A stretch of 64,000 nucleotides of DNA from NCBI RefSeq assembly GCF_008364825.1, contig NZ_VTTO01000008.1:186001-250000 (forward strand). Direction: 5' to 3'. This stretch comes from Azospirillum sp. B21. Lineage in GTDB: Bacteria; Pseudomonadota; Alphaproteobacteria; Azospirillales; Azospirillaceae. Shown here piece by piece: positions 42,818-52,368 of the stretch (position 1 is the stretch's first letter; every line of letters begins with the position of its first letter). The translations under genes and the position numbers were made by a program. Under the pieces are notes generated by a model, which did not search any database, was not told the DNA's origin, and was given only the letters and a program-made list of their open reading frames with translations.

Positions 42818-43725
42818 TCCCGCTCCGCCCCACCGCCGCGGCGGCCGCCGGCCTGCTGGCCGGCGCGGTCCTCGCCGGCGGTGCCGCCAGCGCCGAACAG
42901 GCGCCCAAGCCCGGCGGCTTCGACCCGCGGGTCCAGCTCGTCGCCTACAACCCGCTCGACGTCGTGCGCATCGTCGGCTCTCCCACCAACTCCACGCAAA
43001 TCACCTTCGGCGCCGGCGAGGAGATCACCCAGGTGGCGATCGGCGACGCCGAGGGCTGGCTGGCCCAGCCGGCCGCCAACATGCTGTTCCTCAAGCCCAC
43101 CGAGCGGCGCCCCGCCACCAACGCCCAGGTCGTCACCCGCCGCGCCGACGGCAGCTTGCGCTCCTACCAGTTGCGCCTCGTCGCCGAACCGGGCGGCGAG
43201 GGCATCGACGGCGCCATGGCCAGCGTCATGGCCAGCGCCAGAGGGGAGACCGTGGGCGGCGCCATGTATGCCGTCCACTTCCGCTACCCGCAGGACGAGC
43301 GCGCCGAGCGCACCGCTCGCCGGACCCGGGCGGCGGAGCGGGCGCGGGAGCAGGACGCGCAGGCGCGGCTCGCCGGCGCCTGGGCCGAGGGGCCGCGCAA
43401 CTGGCGTTATGTCGCCCAGGGCTCGGGCACCCTGGAGCCGGCCGAGGTCAGCGACAACGGTCGGCAGACCGCGTTCCGCTTTCCCGGCAGCCGGCGCGTC
43501 CCGGTGATCTACGCGGTGGCCCCGGACGGCGCAGAGGCGATCGTCCCCGCCACCATGGCCGGCGACACCGCCGTCGTCCAGACCACCGCCCGGGCCTTCG
43601 TGCTGCGCGACGGGCAGGAGGTCCTGCGCATCGTCAACCGCGGCTTCGACCCAGCCGGCCGCGATCCCGGCACCGGCACCGGCACGCCCGGCCTCAGCCG
43701 CAGCGTCAGGAGCGCCGGCCCATGA
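42814..43725 (+). CDS. virB9: VirB9 outer-membrane core protein
   Basis: 303 residues. Signal peptide (AAAAAGLLAGAVLAGGAASA), then VirB9/CagX landmarks VQLVAYNPLDVVRIVGSPTN, ITQVAIGDAEGWLAQPAANM, LFLKPTERRPATNAQVVTRR and the C-terminal domain (FRFPGSRRVPVIYAVAPDG, VLRDGQEVLRIVNRGFDP). It forms the periplasmic/outer-membrane ring with VirB7 and VirB10. Overlaps its neighbours by four bases. Confidence 0.94.
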   Translation: MIPLRPTAAAAAGLLAGAVLAGGAASAEQAPKPGGFDPRVQLVAYNPLDVVRIVGSPTNSTQITFGAGEEITQVAIGDAEGWLAQPAANMLFLKPTERRPATNAQVVTRRADGSLRSYQLRLVAEPGGEGIDGAMASVMASARGETVGGAMYAVHFRYPQDERAERTARRTRAAERAREQDAQARLAGAWAEGPRNWRYVAQGSGTLEPAEVSDNGRQTAFRFPGSRRVPVIYAVAPDGAEAIVPATMAGDTAVVQTTARAFVLRDGQEVLRIVNRGFDPAGRDPGTGTGTPGLSRSVRSAGP

Positions 43726-44846
43726 GCGACGATTCCGCCTCCCCGCCGCCCGGCGGCGCGCTCGCCGGCGAGCGCCACGTCTCCGCCGTCGCCGGCCGCG
43801 GCCCCGGCCTCGGCGTCAGAGTTGGCCGCAAGGCTGGCATCGGCGCGCTGCTCGCCGGAACGGCACTGGCCTGCGGCGCCATCCTGCTGACCGCCGAGAA
43901 GCCCAACCTGAAACCGCAGGACGGCCCGCCGCCCTTGGCGCGCCCGGCCATCCGCTACGAGCCCCCGCCGCCGCCGCTCCCGGTGCAGCCGGCGGCACTG
44001 ACCGTACCGCCGCTGCCGCCACCGCCGCTGCCCGAGACGCCGGCGGCGACCCCGGCCCAGCAGGCGCCGCGGCAGCCGCCGCGCCTGCTCGTCTACACCG
44101 CGACCACAACCGGCGCCGGCACCGCCGCAGCGGCCGGCCCCGGCGGCCCGGACGGTGCGGTGCCGCTGGCCGGTGTTTCCGACCTGCCCGGCAGCGGGCA
44201 ACCGGCCGCGGGCGCGCTGGCCGCGCGCCTGCAGCCGACCCGGCTGACCGGCGTCGCCGCCGGCCTGCTCAGGAACCAGCCCTATCTGCTCACCACCGGC
44301 ACCGTCATCCCCTGCACCCTGCAGACCGCCATGGACTCCACCCTGCCCGGCTTCGTCACCTGCGTCGTGCCGCAGGACGTGCTGGGCAAGACCGGCCTGA
44401 CCCTGCTCGACCGCGGCACCAAGGTGGTCGGCGAGTTCCGCGGCGGCGTCCGCCAGGGGGTGGAGCGGATGTTCGTCCTCTGGACGCGCGCCGAGACGCC
44501 GCAGGGCGTGGTGATCGCGCTCGACAGCCCGGGCACCGACCCGCTCGGGCGCTCAGGCTTCGACGGCGAGGTCGACCGCCATTTCTGGCAGCGCTTCGGC
44601 GGGGCGCTGCTGCTGTCCTTCGTCGACGGCGCCATCCAGGCCGGCGTGGCCGCGGCGTCGAAGGAGGGCACCACCACCATCAACACCGGCCAGACCCAGT
44701 CGGTGATCGCCGAGAGCCTGCGCGGCAGCATCGACCTGCCCCCCACCCTGCGCAAGAACCAAGGCGAGACGGTCAGCGTCTTTGTCGCCCGCGACCTCGA
44801 CTTCTCCACCGTCTACCACCTCCAGCCGGCCGGGGGCCCGCCATGA
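43722..44846 (+). CDS. virB10: VirB10 scaffold protein
   Basis: 374 residues. Cytoplasmic start, one membrane helix (about 39-57, GIGALLAGTALACGAILL), a Pro-rich periplasmic spacer (residues 75-125) and the TrbI/VirB10 domain: LLTTGTVIPCTLQTAMDSTL, GFVTCVVPQDVLGKTGLTLL, DRGTKVVGEFRGGVRQG and TLRKNQGETVSVFVARDLDF. It spans both membranes and couples ATP energy to channel opening. Overlaps virB11 by ATGA. Confidence 0.95.
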   Translation: MSDDSASPPPGGALAGERHVSAVAGRGPGLGVRVGRKAGIGALLAGTALACGAILLTAEKPNLKPQDGPPPLARPAIRYEPPPPPLPVQPAALTVPPLPPPPLPETPAATPAQQAPRQPPRLLVYTATTTGAGTAAAAGPGGPDGAVPLAGVSDLPGSGQPAAGALAARLQPTRLTGVAAGLLRNQPYLLTTGTVIPCTLQTAMDSTLPGFVTCVVPQDVLGKTGLTLLDRGTKVVGEFRGGVRQGVERMFVLWTRAETPQGVVIALDSPGTDPLGRSGFDGEVDRHFWQRFGGALLLSFVDGAIQAGVAAASKEGTTTINTGQTQSVIAESLRGSIDLPPTLRKNQGETVSVFVARDLDFSTVYHLQPAGGPP

Positions 44847-45907
44847 CGCGCCCTGCCCTACGCCTTGGCACGACGCGCCCCGGCGAGACCACCTTGCGCC
44901 TGCTGCTGGAGCCACTCACCGCCCTGCTCGCCGACACGGGCGTCACCGAGCTGGTGGTCAACCGGCCGGGCGAGGCCGGGGTGGAGCGGGCGGGCGCCTG
45001 GTCCTGGCACGCGCTGCCGGATCTCGGCTTCGAGCGGCTCGACGCCATCGCCACCCTGTGCGCCGCCCTGTCGCAGCAGGATGTCGGGCCGCGGCAGCCG
45101 CTGTGCGCCTCGGTGCTGCCGGACGGCGAGCGGGTGCAGATCGCCCGTCCGCCGGCGGTGGAGGCCGGCCTGCTCAGCCTGACCATCCGCCGGCCCTCAG
45201 GCTTCGTCCCGACCATCGCCTCGCTGGCCGCCGGCGGGCTGTTCGCCCGCACCGCTCCGGCCGCTCCGCGCCTCCACGCCTTCGACGCCGAACTGATGGC
45301 CTTGCACCAAGCCGGCGACTGGCAGCGTTTCTTCCCGCTGGCGGTCCAGGCGAAGAAGACGGTGGTGGTCACCGGCGACACCGGCTCGGGCAAGACGACC
45401 GTCGCCAAGGCGCTGATCGGCGCCATTCCGCCGAAGGAGCGGCTCATCACCATCGAGGACACTGCCGAATTCATCGGCCTGCCCCAGCGCAACCGCGTGG
45501 CACTCTTCTACAGCAAGGGCGGCCAGGGCCTGGCGCCGGTCGGGCCGGAGGCGCTGATCGAGGCGGCCTTGCGCATGCGCCCCGACCGCATCCTGATGCA
45601 GGAGCTGCGCGACGGCGCCGCCTTCACCTTCCTGCGGGCACTGGCCGCCGGCCACCCCGGCGGCATCACCACCTGCCATGCCGGCAGCGCCGCCGGGGCC
45701 TTCGACGCGCTGCGCCTGATGGTCAAGCAGAACGAGGCCGGCCGCCACCTCGCCGATGCCGACGTGCAGGCCCTGCTGCGCCGGCACATCGACGTCGTCG
45801 CCCAATGCCGGCGCGGCGCCGACGGCTTCGCCATCGAGGAGGTCTTCTTCGATCCGCCCGCCGGCCGGTCCGCCGGGACGGCGCCGGCATTGCGCGCGGC
45901 CGACTGA
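44843..45907 (+). CDS. virB11: VirB11 traffic ATPase
   Basis: 354 residues. Walker A GDTGSGKTT at 178-186, preceded by KKTVVVT; then LITIEDTAEFIGLPQRNRVA, the Asp box RMRPDRILMQELRDGAAFTF and the His box HPGGITTCHAGSA, all standard for VirB11 secretion NTPases. The hexamer docks below VirB4. The order and overlaps show it ends the virB block before virD4. Confidence 0.95.
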   Translation: MTRPALRLGTTRPGETTLRLLLEPLTALLADTGVTELVVNRPGEAGVERAGAWSWHALPDLGFERLDAIATLCAALSQQDVGPRQPLCASVLPDGERVQIARPPAVEAGLLSLTIRRPSGFVPTIASLAAGGLFARTAPAAPRLHAFDAELMALHQAGDWQRFFPLAVQAKKTVVVTGDTGSGKTTVAKALIGAIPPKERLITIEDTAEFIGLPQRNRVALFYSKGGQGLAPVGPEALIEAALRMRPDRILMQELRDGAAFTFLRALAAGHPGGITTCHAGSAAGAFDALRLMVKQNEAGRHLADADVQALLRRHIDVVAQCRRGADGFAIEEVFFDPPAGRSAGTAPALRAAD

Positions 45908-45918
45908 CGGGAGCGGCG

Positions 45919-48069
45919 ATGGACGGCTTCGGCGATTGGCCCCCGGCCGCCAAGGCACTGGCCGCCCTGGTGGCGCTGCTGGCGCTGGCCGGGCTGTGGT
46001 CGGTGCTGGCCTCGCTCGTCTTCCTCGCCGGCACCGGCCTGCTCACCGCCGACACGCTGCCCTTCGCCCAATACTGGCTCTACCTGAGCCACTACGGCCT
46101 GCACCATCCGGTGGCCGGTCCCTGGCTGCGGCTGGCGGCGGCGGTCGCCAGCGCGGTGCCGGTGCTGCTCCTGCTCGGCCGGCTGGCGCGCGGCGGCTGG
46201 CCGCGCAGCCGCCGGCCGCTGCATGGCGAGACGCGCTGGGCCGGACGGCGGGCGCTGGCCCGGGCCGGCTTTTACGCGCGCGGCGGCGGGCTGTTCGTCG
46301 GGCGCGACCGCCGGGGCCGGTTCCTGCGCTTCGGCGGACCCGAGCATGTCGTCTGCTATGCACCGACGCGCTCAGGCAAGGGGGTGGGGCTGGTCATCCC
46401 CAACGCCCTGCTCTACGAGGCCTCGCTGGTCTGCCTCGACGTGAAGAAGGAGACCTGGGCGGCGACGGCCGGGATCCGCACGGCGGCCGGACAGCGGGTG
46501 GTGCTGTTCGACCCGCTCGCCCCGGACGGGCGCACCGCGCGCTACAACCCCTTCAGCTATGTCCGCCGTGGCACCATCGACGCCTTCGAGGACATCCAGC
46601 GCATTGCCCAGATGGTCTTCCCTCATGCCGGCGGCGACCAGCAGTTCTGGACCGACGCCGCGCGCTCGGCCTTCACCGGGGCGGCCGGCTTCCTGGCGGA
46701 AAGCCCCGAGCTCCCCTTGACCTTCGGCGAGGTGCTGCGGCTCTTGTCCAGCGTCGACGGCGCGCGCTCGATGATCGAGCGCATCGAGGTCCGGCGCCGG
46801 CGGGGCCGGCCCTACACCGAGGCGACGGTGAAGGCGCTGGAGGATTACCTGAAGGGCTCGCCCGACCTGGTGAACTCGATCCGCAAGACGATCACCGCCC
46901 GGCTGTCCTTGTGGTTCAACCCGCGCATCGACGCCGCCACCGCCGAGAGCGACTTTGACCTGCGGGCGCTGCGCACCTCGCTGCACGCCGTCTACATCGG
47001 CGTCACGCCCGACAACATCGCCCGGCTGCGCCCCTTGCTGGCGCTGTTCTTCCAGCAGCTGATCGACCTCACTGTGCGCACGCTGCCCCAGCACGACCCG
47101 GCGGCGCGCCACCAGCTGCTGCTGCTCCTGGATGAGTTCGCGCTGCTGGGGCCGATGCCGATGCTGGCCGATGCCTTCGCCTATGTCGCCGGCTACAACA
47201 TGCGCCTCATGCTGATCCTGCAAAGCAAGGCGCAGCTGCGCGACCGCGACCTCTACGGCCCCGACAAGGCGGCGGCCATCCTCGACAATTGCGGGCTGGA
47301 GGTGGTGTTCGGCACCAAGGATTTGACGCTGTGCGAGGAGCTGAGCGCGCGGCTCGGCTACGACACGGTGGAGGGCACCTCGCGCAGCGGCCCGCGCTTC
47401 TGGCGGCTGTTCCGCCGCGACCGGCTGACCCGGACGGAGACGGACCAGCGCCGGGCGCTGCTGCTGCCGCAGGAGATCGCCCGGCTGAAGCCGCGCGACG
47501 CCATCCTGCTGCGTCCCGGAATGGAGCCGATCCGGGCGCGGCGCATCCGCCACTTCGAGGATCCCACCTTCACCCGTCTGCTCCGCCCGGCCCCAGAGGT
47601 GCCGGCGATCGACGTTCCGGTGCGCCTCGACCAGGGCAAGGGGTTCGAACCCATCGCCGCCGAAGCTGAAGCCGGCGCCCCACTGCCGCCGCGGCCGGTC
47701 CAGCGGCGGGCGGCGCGGCCGAAGGGGAACCGGCAGACCAAGGAGGCTGCCGACCAGACCGGCACCGATGAAACCGGGGCGTCCGGCACGGACGGCCGTT
47801 CCCCGCCCCCGGTCGATCGTTCTGCCTCATGGACGCTCTCCAAAGGGACGCCCTCCGAACTGGAACAGCGGCCGCACCAGGCGGACGGGCTGATCGAAGC
47901 CATCCTCGGCACCGAGGTCGACCTCGGTGCCTATGGGATGGATGATGCCAAGGCTGTGGTGGCGGCCATCGTCGACGCCGTGCCGACCGTCGAAAGCCCC
48001 GGCCGCGGCCGGGGCGCTGCCGACGGACCGCCGAGCACCGCCATCCCATCTCCAGCACGAAAGAGGTGA
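45919..48069 (+). CDS. virD4: VirD4/TraG type IV coupling protein
   Basis: 716 residues from the ATG at 45919, 12 bases after virB11. N-terminal membrane helices (LAALVALLALAGLWSVLASL and AAAVASAVPVLLLLGRLA). Walker A APTRSGKGVGL at 148-158 and Walker B LLLLLDEFALLG with Asp405-Glu406. LHGETRWAGRRALARAGFY and LILQSKAQLRDRDLYGPDKA are diagnostic of VirD4/TraG. The C-terminus after about 570 is variable and charged, typical of coupling proteins. It recruits the relaxase-DNA complex. Confidence 0.95.
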   Translation: MDGFGDWPPAAKALAALVALLALAGLWSVLASLVFLAGTGLLTADTLPFAQYWLYLSHYGLHHPVAGPWLRLAAAVASAVPVLLLLGRLARGGWPRSRRPLHGETRWAGRRALARAGFYARGGGLFVGRDRRGRFLRFGGPEHVVCYAPTRSGKGVGLVIPNALLYEASLVCLDVKKETWAATAGIRTAAGQRVVLFDPLAPDGRTARYNPFSYVRRGTIDAFEDIQRIAQMVFPHAGGDQQFWTDAARSAFTGAAGFLAESPELPLTFGEVLRLLSSVDGARSMIERIEVRRRRGRPYTEATVKALEDYLKGSPDLVNSIRKTITARLSLWFNPRIDAATAESDFDLRALRTSLHAVYIGVTPDNIARLRPLLALFFQQLIDLTVRTLPQHDPAARHQLLLLLDEFALLGPMPMLADAFAYVAGYNMRLMLILQSKAQLRDRDLYGPDKAAAILDNCGLEVVFGTKDLTLCEELSARLGYDTVEGTSRSGPRFWRLFRRDRLTRTETDQRRALLLPQEIARLKPRDAILLRPGMEPIRARRIRHFEDPTFTRLLRPAPEVPAIDVPVRLDQGKGFEPIAAEAEAGAPLPPRPVQRRAARPKGNRQTKEAADQTGTDETGASGTDGRSPPPVDRSASWTLSKGTPSELEQRPHQADGLIEAILGTEVDLGAYGMDDAKAVVAAIVDAVPTVESPGRGRGAADGPPSTAIPSPARKR

Positions 48070-48073
48070 GCCC

Positions 48074-48502
48074 GTGGGACACGTGGACCGCCTGGGCGAA
48101 GCCGCCCGCCCGACCAGCAGCATCCGGGAGGCAACCGGCGCGGGCTCGCCCCCTGTCCGCCCCGTTCCCGCGGCGGGTCCGGCGCTGGAGGCGGCGCCAG
48201 TGGCGGCCGCCGCGAAGAAGCCCGCCGCCCGAACCGCTCCGGCTCTCCTCGTTCGCACCACCTCAGTGAGAAAAACCGGCGGCGAACGCCGCCGCCACGA
48301 GGACGACCGGCGCCGGTGCCCAGCCCTGCGCGCCAGCGGCAGCACGATCGGCACCACGGGACGCCCACACCACCCAAACCCGGCTCAGAACCGGAAGTCC
48401 GGCGGATGCGCCGCACCGAACCGGACCCGCCACACCGCAGCCGGTAGCGCCGGTCGGGCACCCGCGCTGCCGCCGGAAAGCTCCATTGACCTCATCCGCT
48501 AG
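48074..48502 (+). CDS. Hypothetical protein downstream of virD4 (doubtful)
   Basis: 142 residues from a GTG, four bases after virD4 with a purine-rich AAAGAGGTGAG just upstream. The product is Ala/Arg/Pro-rich and low in complexity, with no recognised domain. It may be a degraded conjugation gene. The favourable position and ribosome site are the only support. Confidence 0.3.
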   Translation: MGHVDRLGEAARPTSSIREATGAGSPPVRPVPAAGPALEAAPVAAAAKKPAARTAPALLVRTTSVRKTGGERRRHEDDRRRCPALRASGSTIGTTGRPHHPNPAQNRKSGGCAAPNRTRHTAAGSAGRAPALPPESSIDLIR

Positions 48503-48848
48503 CCCGGGGCGTCACCCGCAGGGCCGAGACAGGACCGGGCATGACGTTGGCGGCCGGCAGCGACGCGGCTGCCCCGGTGCTGGCTCGGGGAGGAGGCGCG
48601 CCCCGCGCCGACGAGTAGCACCGGAGAACCCGGCGCGGTCAGTTGCGGCTTTTCAAGCTCCAGAAATCCTGAGGCCTCCGACACACGACAGAATGAGGTG
48701 GCGCCCCCTCCCGCTGTCCACGGAAGCGCTCTCCCGCCTCAGCCGCGCCGCCGGAGGCTTGCTCTGGCACTCCAAACCCGCCCCCGGGCCCAGGGCGGTT
48801 GGGTCCGGTGCGGTTTGAACCCTGCATCCCCGGGACAGGGGCTCGGCG
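48503..48848. other. Region without a clear gene between conjugation and ABC-transporter genes
   Basis: No convincing reading frame or strong hairpin was found in these 346 bases. The permease operon ends just after it, where an ATPase gene would normally continue, so this may be an old recombination boundary. Confidence 0.5.
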
Positions 48849-49685
48849 CTACCGTTTGACGGCCATGGTCCGTGGATCGAGGGCCTGGCGCAGAGCGTCG
48901 GCCAACAGGCTGAGGGTGACCGCGACGGCGGCGACGGCGAGGGTCGTCGAGACGATCAGATGCGGGCCGCCGTGCAGATCGGCCAAGCCATCGCGGATCA
49001 GGGTTCCGAGCGACAGGTCCGGTTCCTGGACACCAAGGCCAAGCCCGCTCAGCGTCGCTTCGGTGACGATGGCCGGACCCGCGGTCAGTGCGGCACGGGC
49101 GGCGACCGGGGCGGCAAAGGCCGGCAGCAGGTGATGGCGCAGCATATGTATCGGCCCGGCACCAAGGGCCTGCACGGCGGCGACATGTTCGGCCGTCCGA
49201 TGCGACAGCGCCAGAGCCCGGCACCAGCGAAGCTGGGGCGGCAGCGCGGCCGCGGCAAGCGTCAGCACCATCGCGGCGGTGCCCGGTCCCAGCAGCGCGG
49301 AGACGACGATGGCGAGCGACAGCTCGGGAAATCCGTGCAGCAGATCGGCGACGCGCAGCACGGCCGCCTCCACCCTGCCGCCGATCCATCCTGCCGCCCC
49401 GCCCAGCAGGGCGCCCAGCCCGACGGCGAGGGCGAGCGCCGTTCCTGCGATGGCCAGCGAGGTTCCGGTGCCGGCGATCAGGCGTGCCGCCACGTCACGG
49501 CCGAGACCGTCGCAGCCCAGCGGGTGAGCGGCGGACGGCCCGGCCCAGCTCCGGCCCAAATCCATGGCAGAGAGATCGAGCGGCAGCAGTGCGGCGGCCA
49601 GTGCCGGCAGCACCGCCAGGGAGGCCGCCAACAGCACTCCGGCCCGGCCCGCCCATGAGCGCCCCATCCGTGCCGGCACGCTCAT
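48849..49685 (-). CDS. Oligopeptide/dipeptide ABC importer permease (DppC-like)
   Basis: 278 residues from the ATG overlapping the upstream permease stop. Five or six membrane helices; HPLGCDGLGRDVAARLIAGT is the classic DppC/OppC start motif, and VQALGAGPIHMLRHHLLPAF is the EAA loop that contacts the ATPase (residues about 185-205). Ends DPRTMAVKR. It pairs with the DppB-like permease. No ATPase gene follows, so it would need ATPases encoded elsewhere. Confidence 0.88.
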   Translation of the reverse strand: MSVPARMGRSWAGRAGVLLAASLAVLPALAAALLPLDLSAMDLGRSWAGPSAAHPLGCDGLGRDVAARLIAGTGTSLAIAGTALALAVGLGALLGGAAGWIGGRVEAAVLRVADLLHGFPELSLAIVVSALLGPGTAAMVLTLAAAALPPQLRWCRALALSHRTAEHVAAVQALGAGPIHMLRHHLLPAFAAPVAARAALTAGPAIVTEATLSGLGLGVQEPDLSLGTLIRDGLADLHGGPHLIVSTTLAVAAVAVTLSLLADALRQALDPRTMAVKR

Positions 49686-50608
49686 GGCGGCTCCGTTCCG
49701 CCCTGCAGCCGCGGATCCATCAGGCCGATCGCCAGTTCCACCATCAGGCTGACGGCGATCTGGGCCAGGACGAAGACCAGGACGGCGGCCCCGGCGAGCG
49801 CATGGTCGCGGGCCAGCACCGCCTGGACGGCCAGGCGGCCGATGCCCGGCAAGGCGAACACGCTCTCGACCGCCGCGGTGGCGGTGAGAAGGGTTCCGAC
49901 CACCGAGCCGGCCGCCGCGGTCAACGGCACCAGCGCGTTCGGGAGGGCATGGCGCAGCAGCACCACACCCCGCCCGAGCCCCTTGGCCTCGGCGGTGCGG
50001 ATGAAGTCGCGCGCCAGCACCTCCCTGACCTGGACCTGCGTCAGCCGGGCGACCACCGCGGCGGCCGGCAGGGCCAGCGCCACCACCGCCACAGGCGCGC
50101 TGCCGGACACCGCCAGCATCAGCCATGTCGCCAGCACCAGCGGCGGGATGGACAACGCCAGCGCCGAACCGATGGCGAGGAGCGGGACGGTCCAGGCTCT
50201 GCGTCCGTCGGCCGCCGCGAGACCGGCGGCGAGCCCGAGCGGAACGGCCAGCGCCGCGCTGCCGGCGAGCAGGCCGAACGTAACCGGCAGCGCCTCGCCG
50301 AGCAGCGTCGCCACCGGCACGCCGCCGTAGCGCAGCGACTGGCCGAGGTCGCCGTGCAGCAGGGCAAGGAGATAGGCGGCGAATTGCCGGACGAGTGGCA
50401 GGTCCAGCCCGGCGCCCTCGCGCAGGCGGCGGACCAGCTCGGGATCGGCGGCCTGCCCGTCCACCATCAGCAGCACCGGATCTCCCGGCAGTACATGGGA
50501 GGCCAGGAAGCTGGCCAGCACCGCGGCGCCGGCCAGTGCCAGCAGCCCCGGCAGGCGTCCGGCCAGCCACCGCCAGGGCAAGCGCGGTCGGGGCAAGCGT
50601 CCAATCAC
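49682..50608 (-). CDS. Oligopeptide/dipeptide ABC importer permease (DppB-like)
   Basis: 308 residues. Typical DppB N-terminus: one membrane helix (LLALAGAAVLASFLASHVLP) then PGDPVLLMVDGQAADPELV and QFAAYLLALLHGDLGQSLRY. The EAA loop is FIRTAEAKGLGRGVVLLRHA with LPNALVPLTAA. Ends MDPRLQGG. Overlaps both neighbours by four bases, showing a tight operon with the binding protein and second permease. Confidence 0.9.
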   Translation of the reverse strand: MIGRLPRPRLPWRWLAGRLPGLLALAGAAVLASFLASHVLPGDPVLLMVDGQAADPELVRRLREGAGLDLPLVRQFAAYLLALLHGDLGQSLRYGGVPVATLLGEALPVTFGLLAGSAALAVPLGLAAGLAAADGRRAWTVPLLAIGSALALSIPPLVLATWLMLAVSGSAPVAVVALALPAAAVVARLTQVQVREVLARDFIRTAEAKGLGRGVVLLRHALPNALVPLTAAAGSVVGTLLTATAAVESVFALPGIGRLAVQAVLARDHALAGAAVLVFVLAQIAVSLMVELAIGLMDPRLQGGTEPP

Positions 50609-52200
50609 GGCAGCCGGGCGTTGCGGAAATCGGGGGTGCCGTCGGGCCAGATCGCCACGCCGGTCACGCCGGGACGGACCAGCACGACATGGTTGGGCAC
50701 CGGCAGCGGGACCGCCACGGCTTCACTGTCCAGCAGGCGTTCGGCCTCGCGATAGAGGTCGTGGCGGGCCGCCGGGTCGGGCAGGCCGCGTGCTTGTTCG
50801 ATCAGCCGGTCGAAGGACGGGTCGCGCCAGCGCGACCGGTTGGTCGGGCTGGCGCTGTGCCATTGGCTGGCGAGCTGGTCCAGGGGGTCCGGGTAATCCG
50901 CCGTCCAGCCGTTGAAGAACAGCGCCTCGCCGCCCGCGTTGATCGCCGCGACAAAGCTGGCGCGGTCCTGGATGCGGACGCCGACCGGAATGCCCAGCAC
51001 TGCGCCGAGCTGGGCGGCGAAGAAGGTCGCTTCCTCGCGCACGTTGGGGGTGCCGGCGATCTGCAGCGGCGGCAGACCGTGCCCGCCGGCGAACCCCGCC
51101 TCGGCCAGCAGAGCCTTCGCCCGCGCCGGGTCGGCGGGAGCGGCACCCGTGCGGGCGGGACGGTAGCCGCCGAGGCCGGGCGTGGCGAACCCGTCGGTCA
51201 GCACGGCGCGTCCGGCATGCAGCCCCTCGACCGTGGCGGCACGGTCGAGGGCAAGGCGCAGCGCCTCGCGCACGCGCCAGTCGCGGAAGGGCGGATAAAG
51301 CTGCTGGTTCACGGCGAGATAGCGGACCTGGGCGCGCGGGAAGGCCTGGACCTGCCCGGCATAACGGGGCTGGCGGACCGCGGTGCGCACGACGTTCTCC
51401 GGCAGCGGCGCCACGTCCAGCGTCCCGTCGTCGTAGCGCGCCAGCAGCGTGTTCGGATCGGGCAGGATCGACAGCTGGACCCCGTCGACCCTGGGCGCCC
51501 CGCCCCAGTGGTCGCCGTGCGCCGCAAGCTGGACCCGCTCGCCGCGCTGCCAGGACACCAGACGGAACGGCCCGGTGCCGCCCGAGCCATGCTCCCGCCA
51601 TGCGGCGCCATGCTCGGCCTCCATGCCGCGGTCGACGAACAGGAACGGGTAGAGCGGGAACAGGGCGTCGGCGCCGGTGAGCCGGACGACCAGCGTGTAT
51701 GGATCGGCGATGGTGACGCCGGCCAGTGATGCGGCCTCGCCACGGCTCAGCGCCGCCGCCCCGTCGATGCCGCGCAGGTGGAAGGCGCTGTATCCGGGCT
51801 GCGGCTTGCGGGTCAGGTGCCGCTCCCAGGTCCACAGCACGTCGGCGGCGGTGAACTCGCGGCCGGAGTGGAAGCGCACCCCGTGTCGCAGGGTGATCCG
51901 CCAGCTGCGGCCGCCGTCCGGCGTCTCCCAGCCGGTCGCCAGCGCCGGACGGATGCGGCCGTCGGCATCGGTGGCAGTGAAGCCCTCATAGACCTGCCGC
52001 AGCACGCCGGCGGACGCCATGCCGGGAAAGACGAAGGGGTCGATGGTCGCGAGGTCGTCGGACAGGCTGGTCCGCAGGGTCGCCGCGGGTGCCGAAACGG
52101 CGAGCGGTACGGCAAAGCCGGTGGCGAGGGCGAGGGCGAGTGGACGCAGCGGTGCGGTCGGGAGCATGACGGGGGATTTCACGGGGGGGGGCAAGGTCAT
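50605..52200 (-). CDS. Extracellular solute-binding protein, family 5 (peptide/nickel type)
   Basis: 531 residues from the ATG at 52200; the ATG at 52167 (11 codons later) is equally possible, and neither has a clear ribosome site. A signal peptide (LALALATGFAVPLAVSAPA) ends near residue 42. Family-5 marks: LATIDPFVFPGMASAGVLRQ, DGRSWRITLRHGVRFHSG (with one substitution), FTAADVLWTWERH, LDVAPLPENVV and LFFNGWTADYPDPLDQL. It captures peptides or similar ligands in the periplasm for the two permeases downstream. Confidence 0.85.
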   Translation of the reverse strand: MTLPPPVKSPVMLPTAPLRPLALALATGFAVPLAVSAPAATLRTSLSDDLATIDPFVFPGMASAGVLRQVYEGFTATDADGRIRPALATGWETPDGGRSWRITLRHGVRFHSGREFTAADVLWTWERHLTRKPQPGYSAFHLRGIDGAAALSRGEAASLAGVTIADPYTLVVRLTGADALFPLYPFLFVDRGMEAEHGAAWREHGSGGTGPFRLVSWQRGERVQLAAHGDHWGGAPRVDGVQLSILPDPNTLLARYDDGTLDVAPLPENVVRTAVRQPRYAGQVQAFPRAQVRYLAVNQQLYPPFRDWRVREALRLALDRAATVEGLHAGRAVLTDGFATPGLGGYRPARTGAAPADPARAKALLAEAGFAGGHGLPPLQIAGTPNVREEATFFAAQLGAVLGIPVGVRIQDRASFVAAINAGGEALFFNGWTADYPDPLDQLASQWHSASPTNRSRWRDPSFDRLIEQARGLPDPAARHDLYREAERLLDSEAVAVPLPVPNHVVLVRPGVTGVAIWPDGTPDFRNARLP

Positions 52201-52255
52201 GGGAACGGTGCGGCGGGCTGGACAGACCGGCGGAGTCCGCTCCACCTCGGGCCTT

Positions 52256-52272
52256 ACCGGCGCAAAGCCGGT
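52256..52272. promoter_or_regulatory. Short inverted repeat upstream of binding-protein gene
   Basis: ACCGGC-GCAAA-GCCGGT, a perfect 6-bp stem with a 5-base loop, without a T run. It lies between the LuxR-type gene end and the transporter start on the same strand; it may be a weak terminator or operator. Confidence 0.3.
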
Positions 52273-52368
52273 TGGGGACCGCTCACCTCCGTATGTAGAC
52301 ACAGACGCGTGACTTTATCCATATGCTCGCGCTTGCGCTGTCACTGCGGCCGGCATTCCCGCGTCCGG

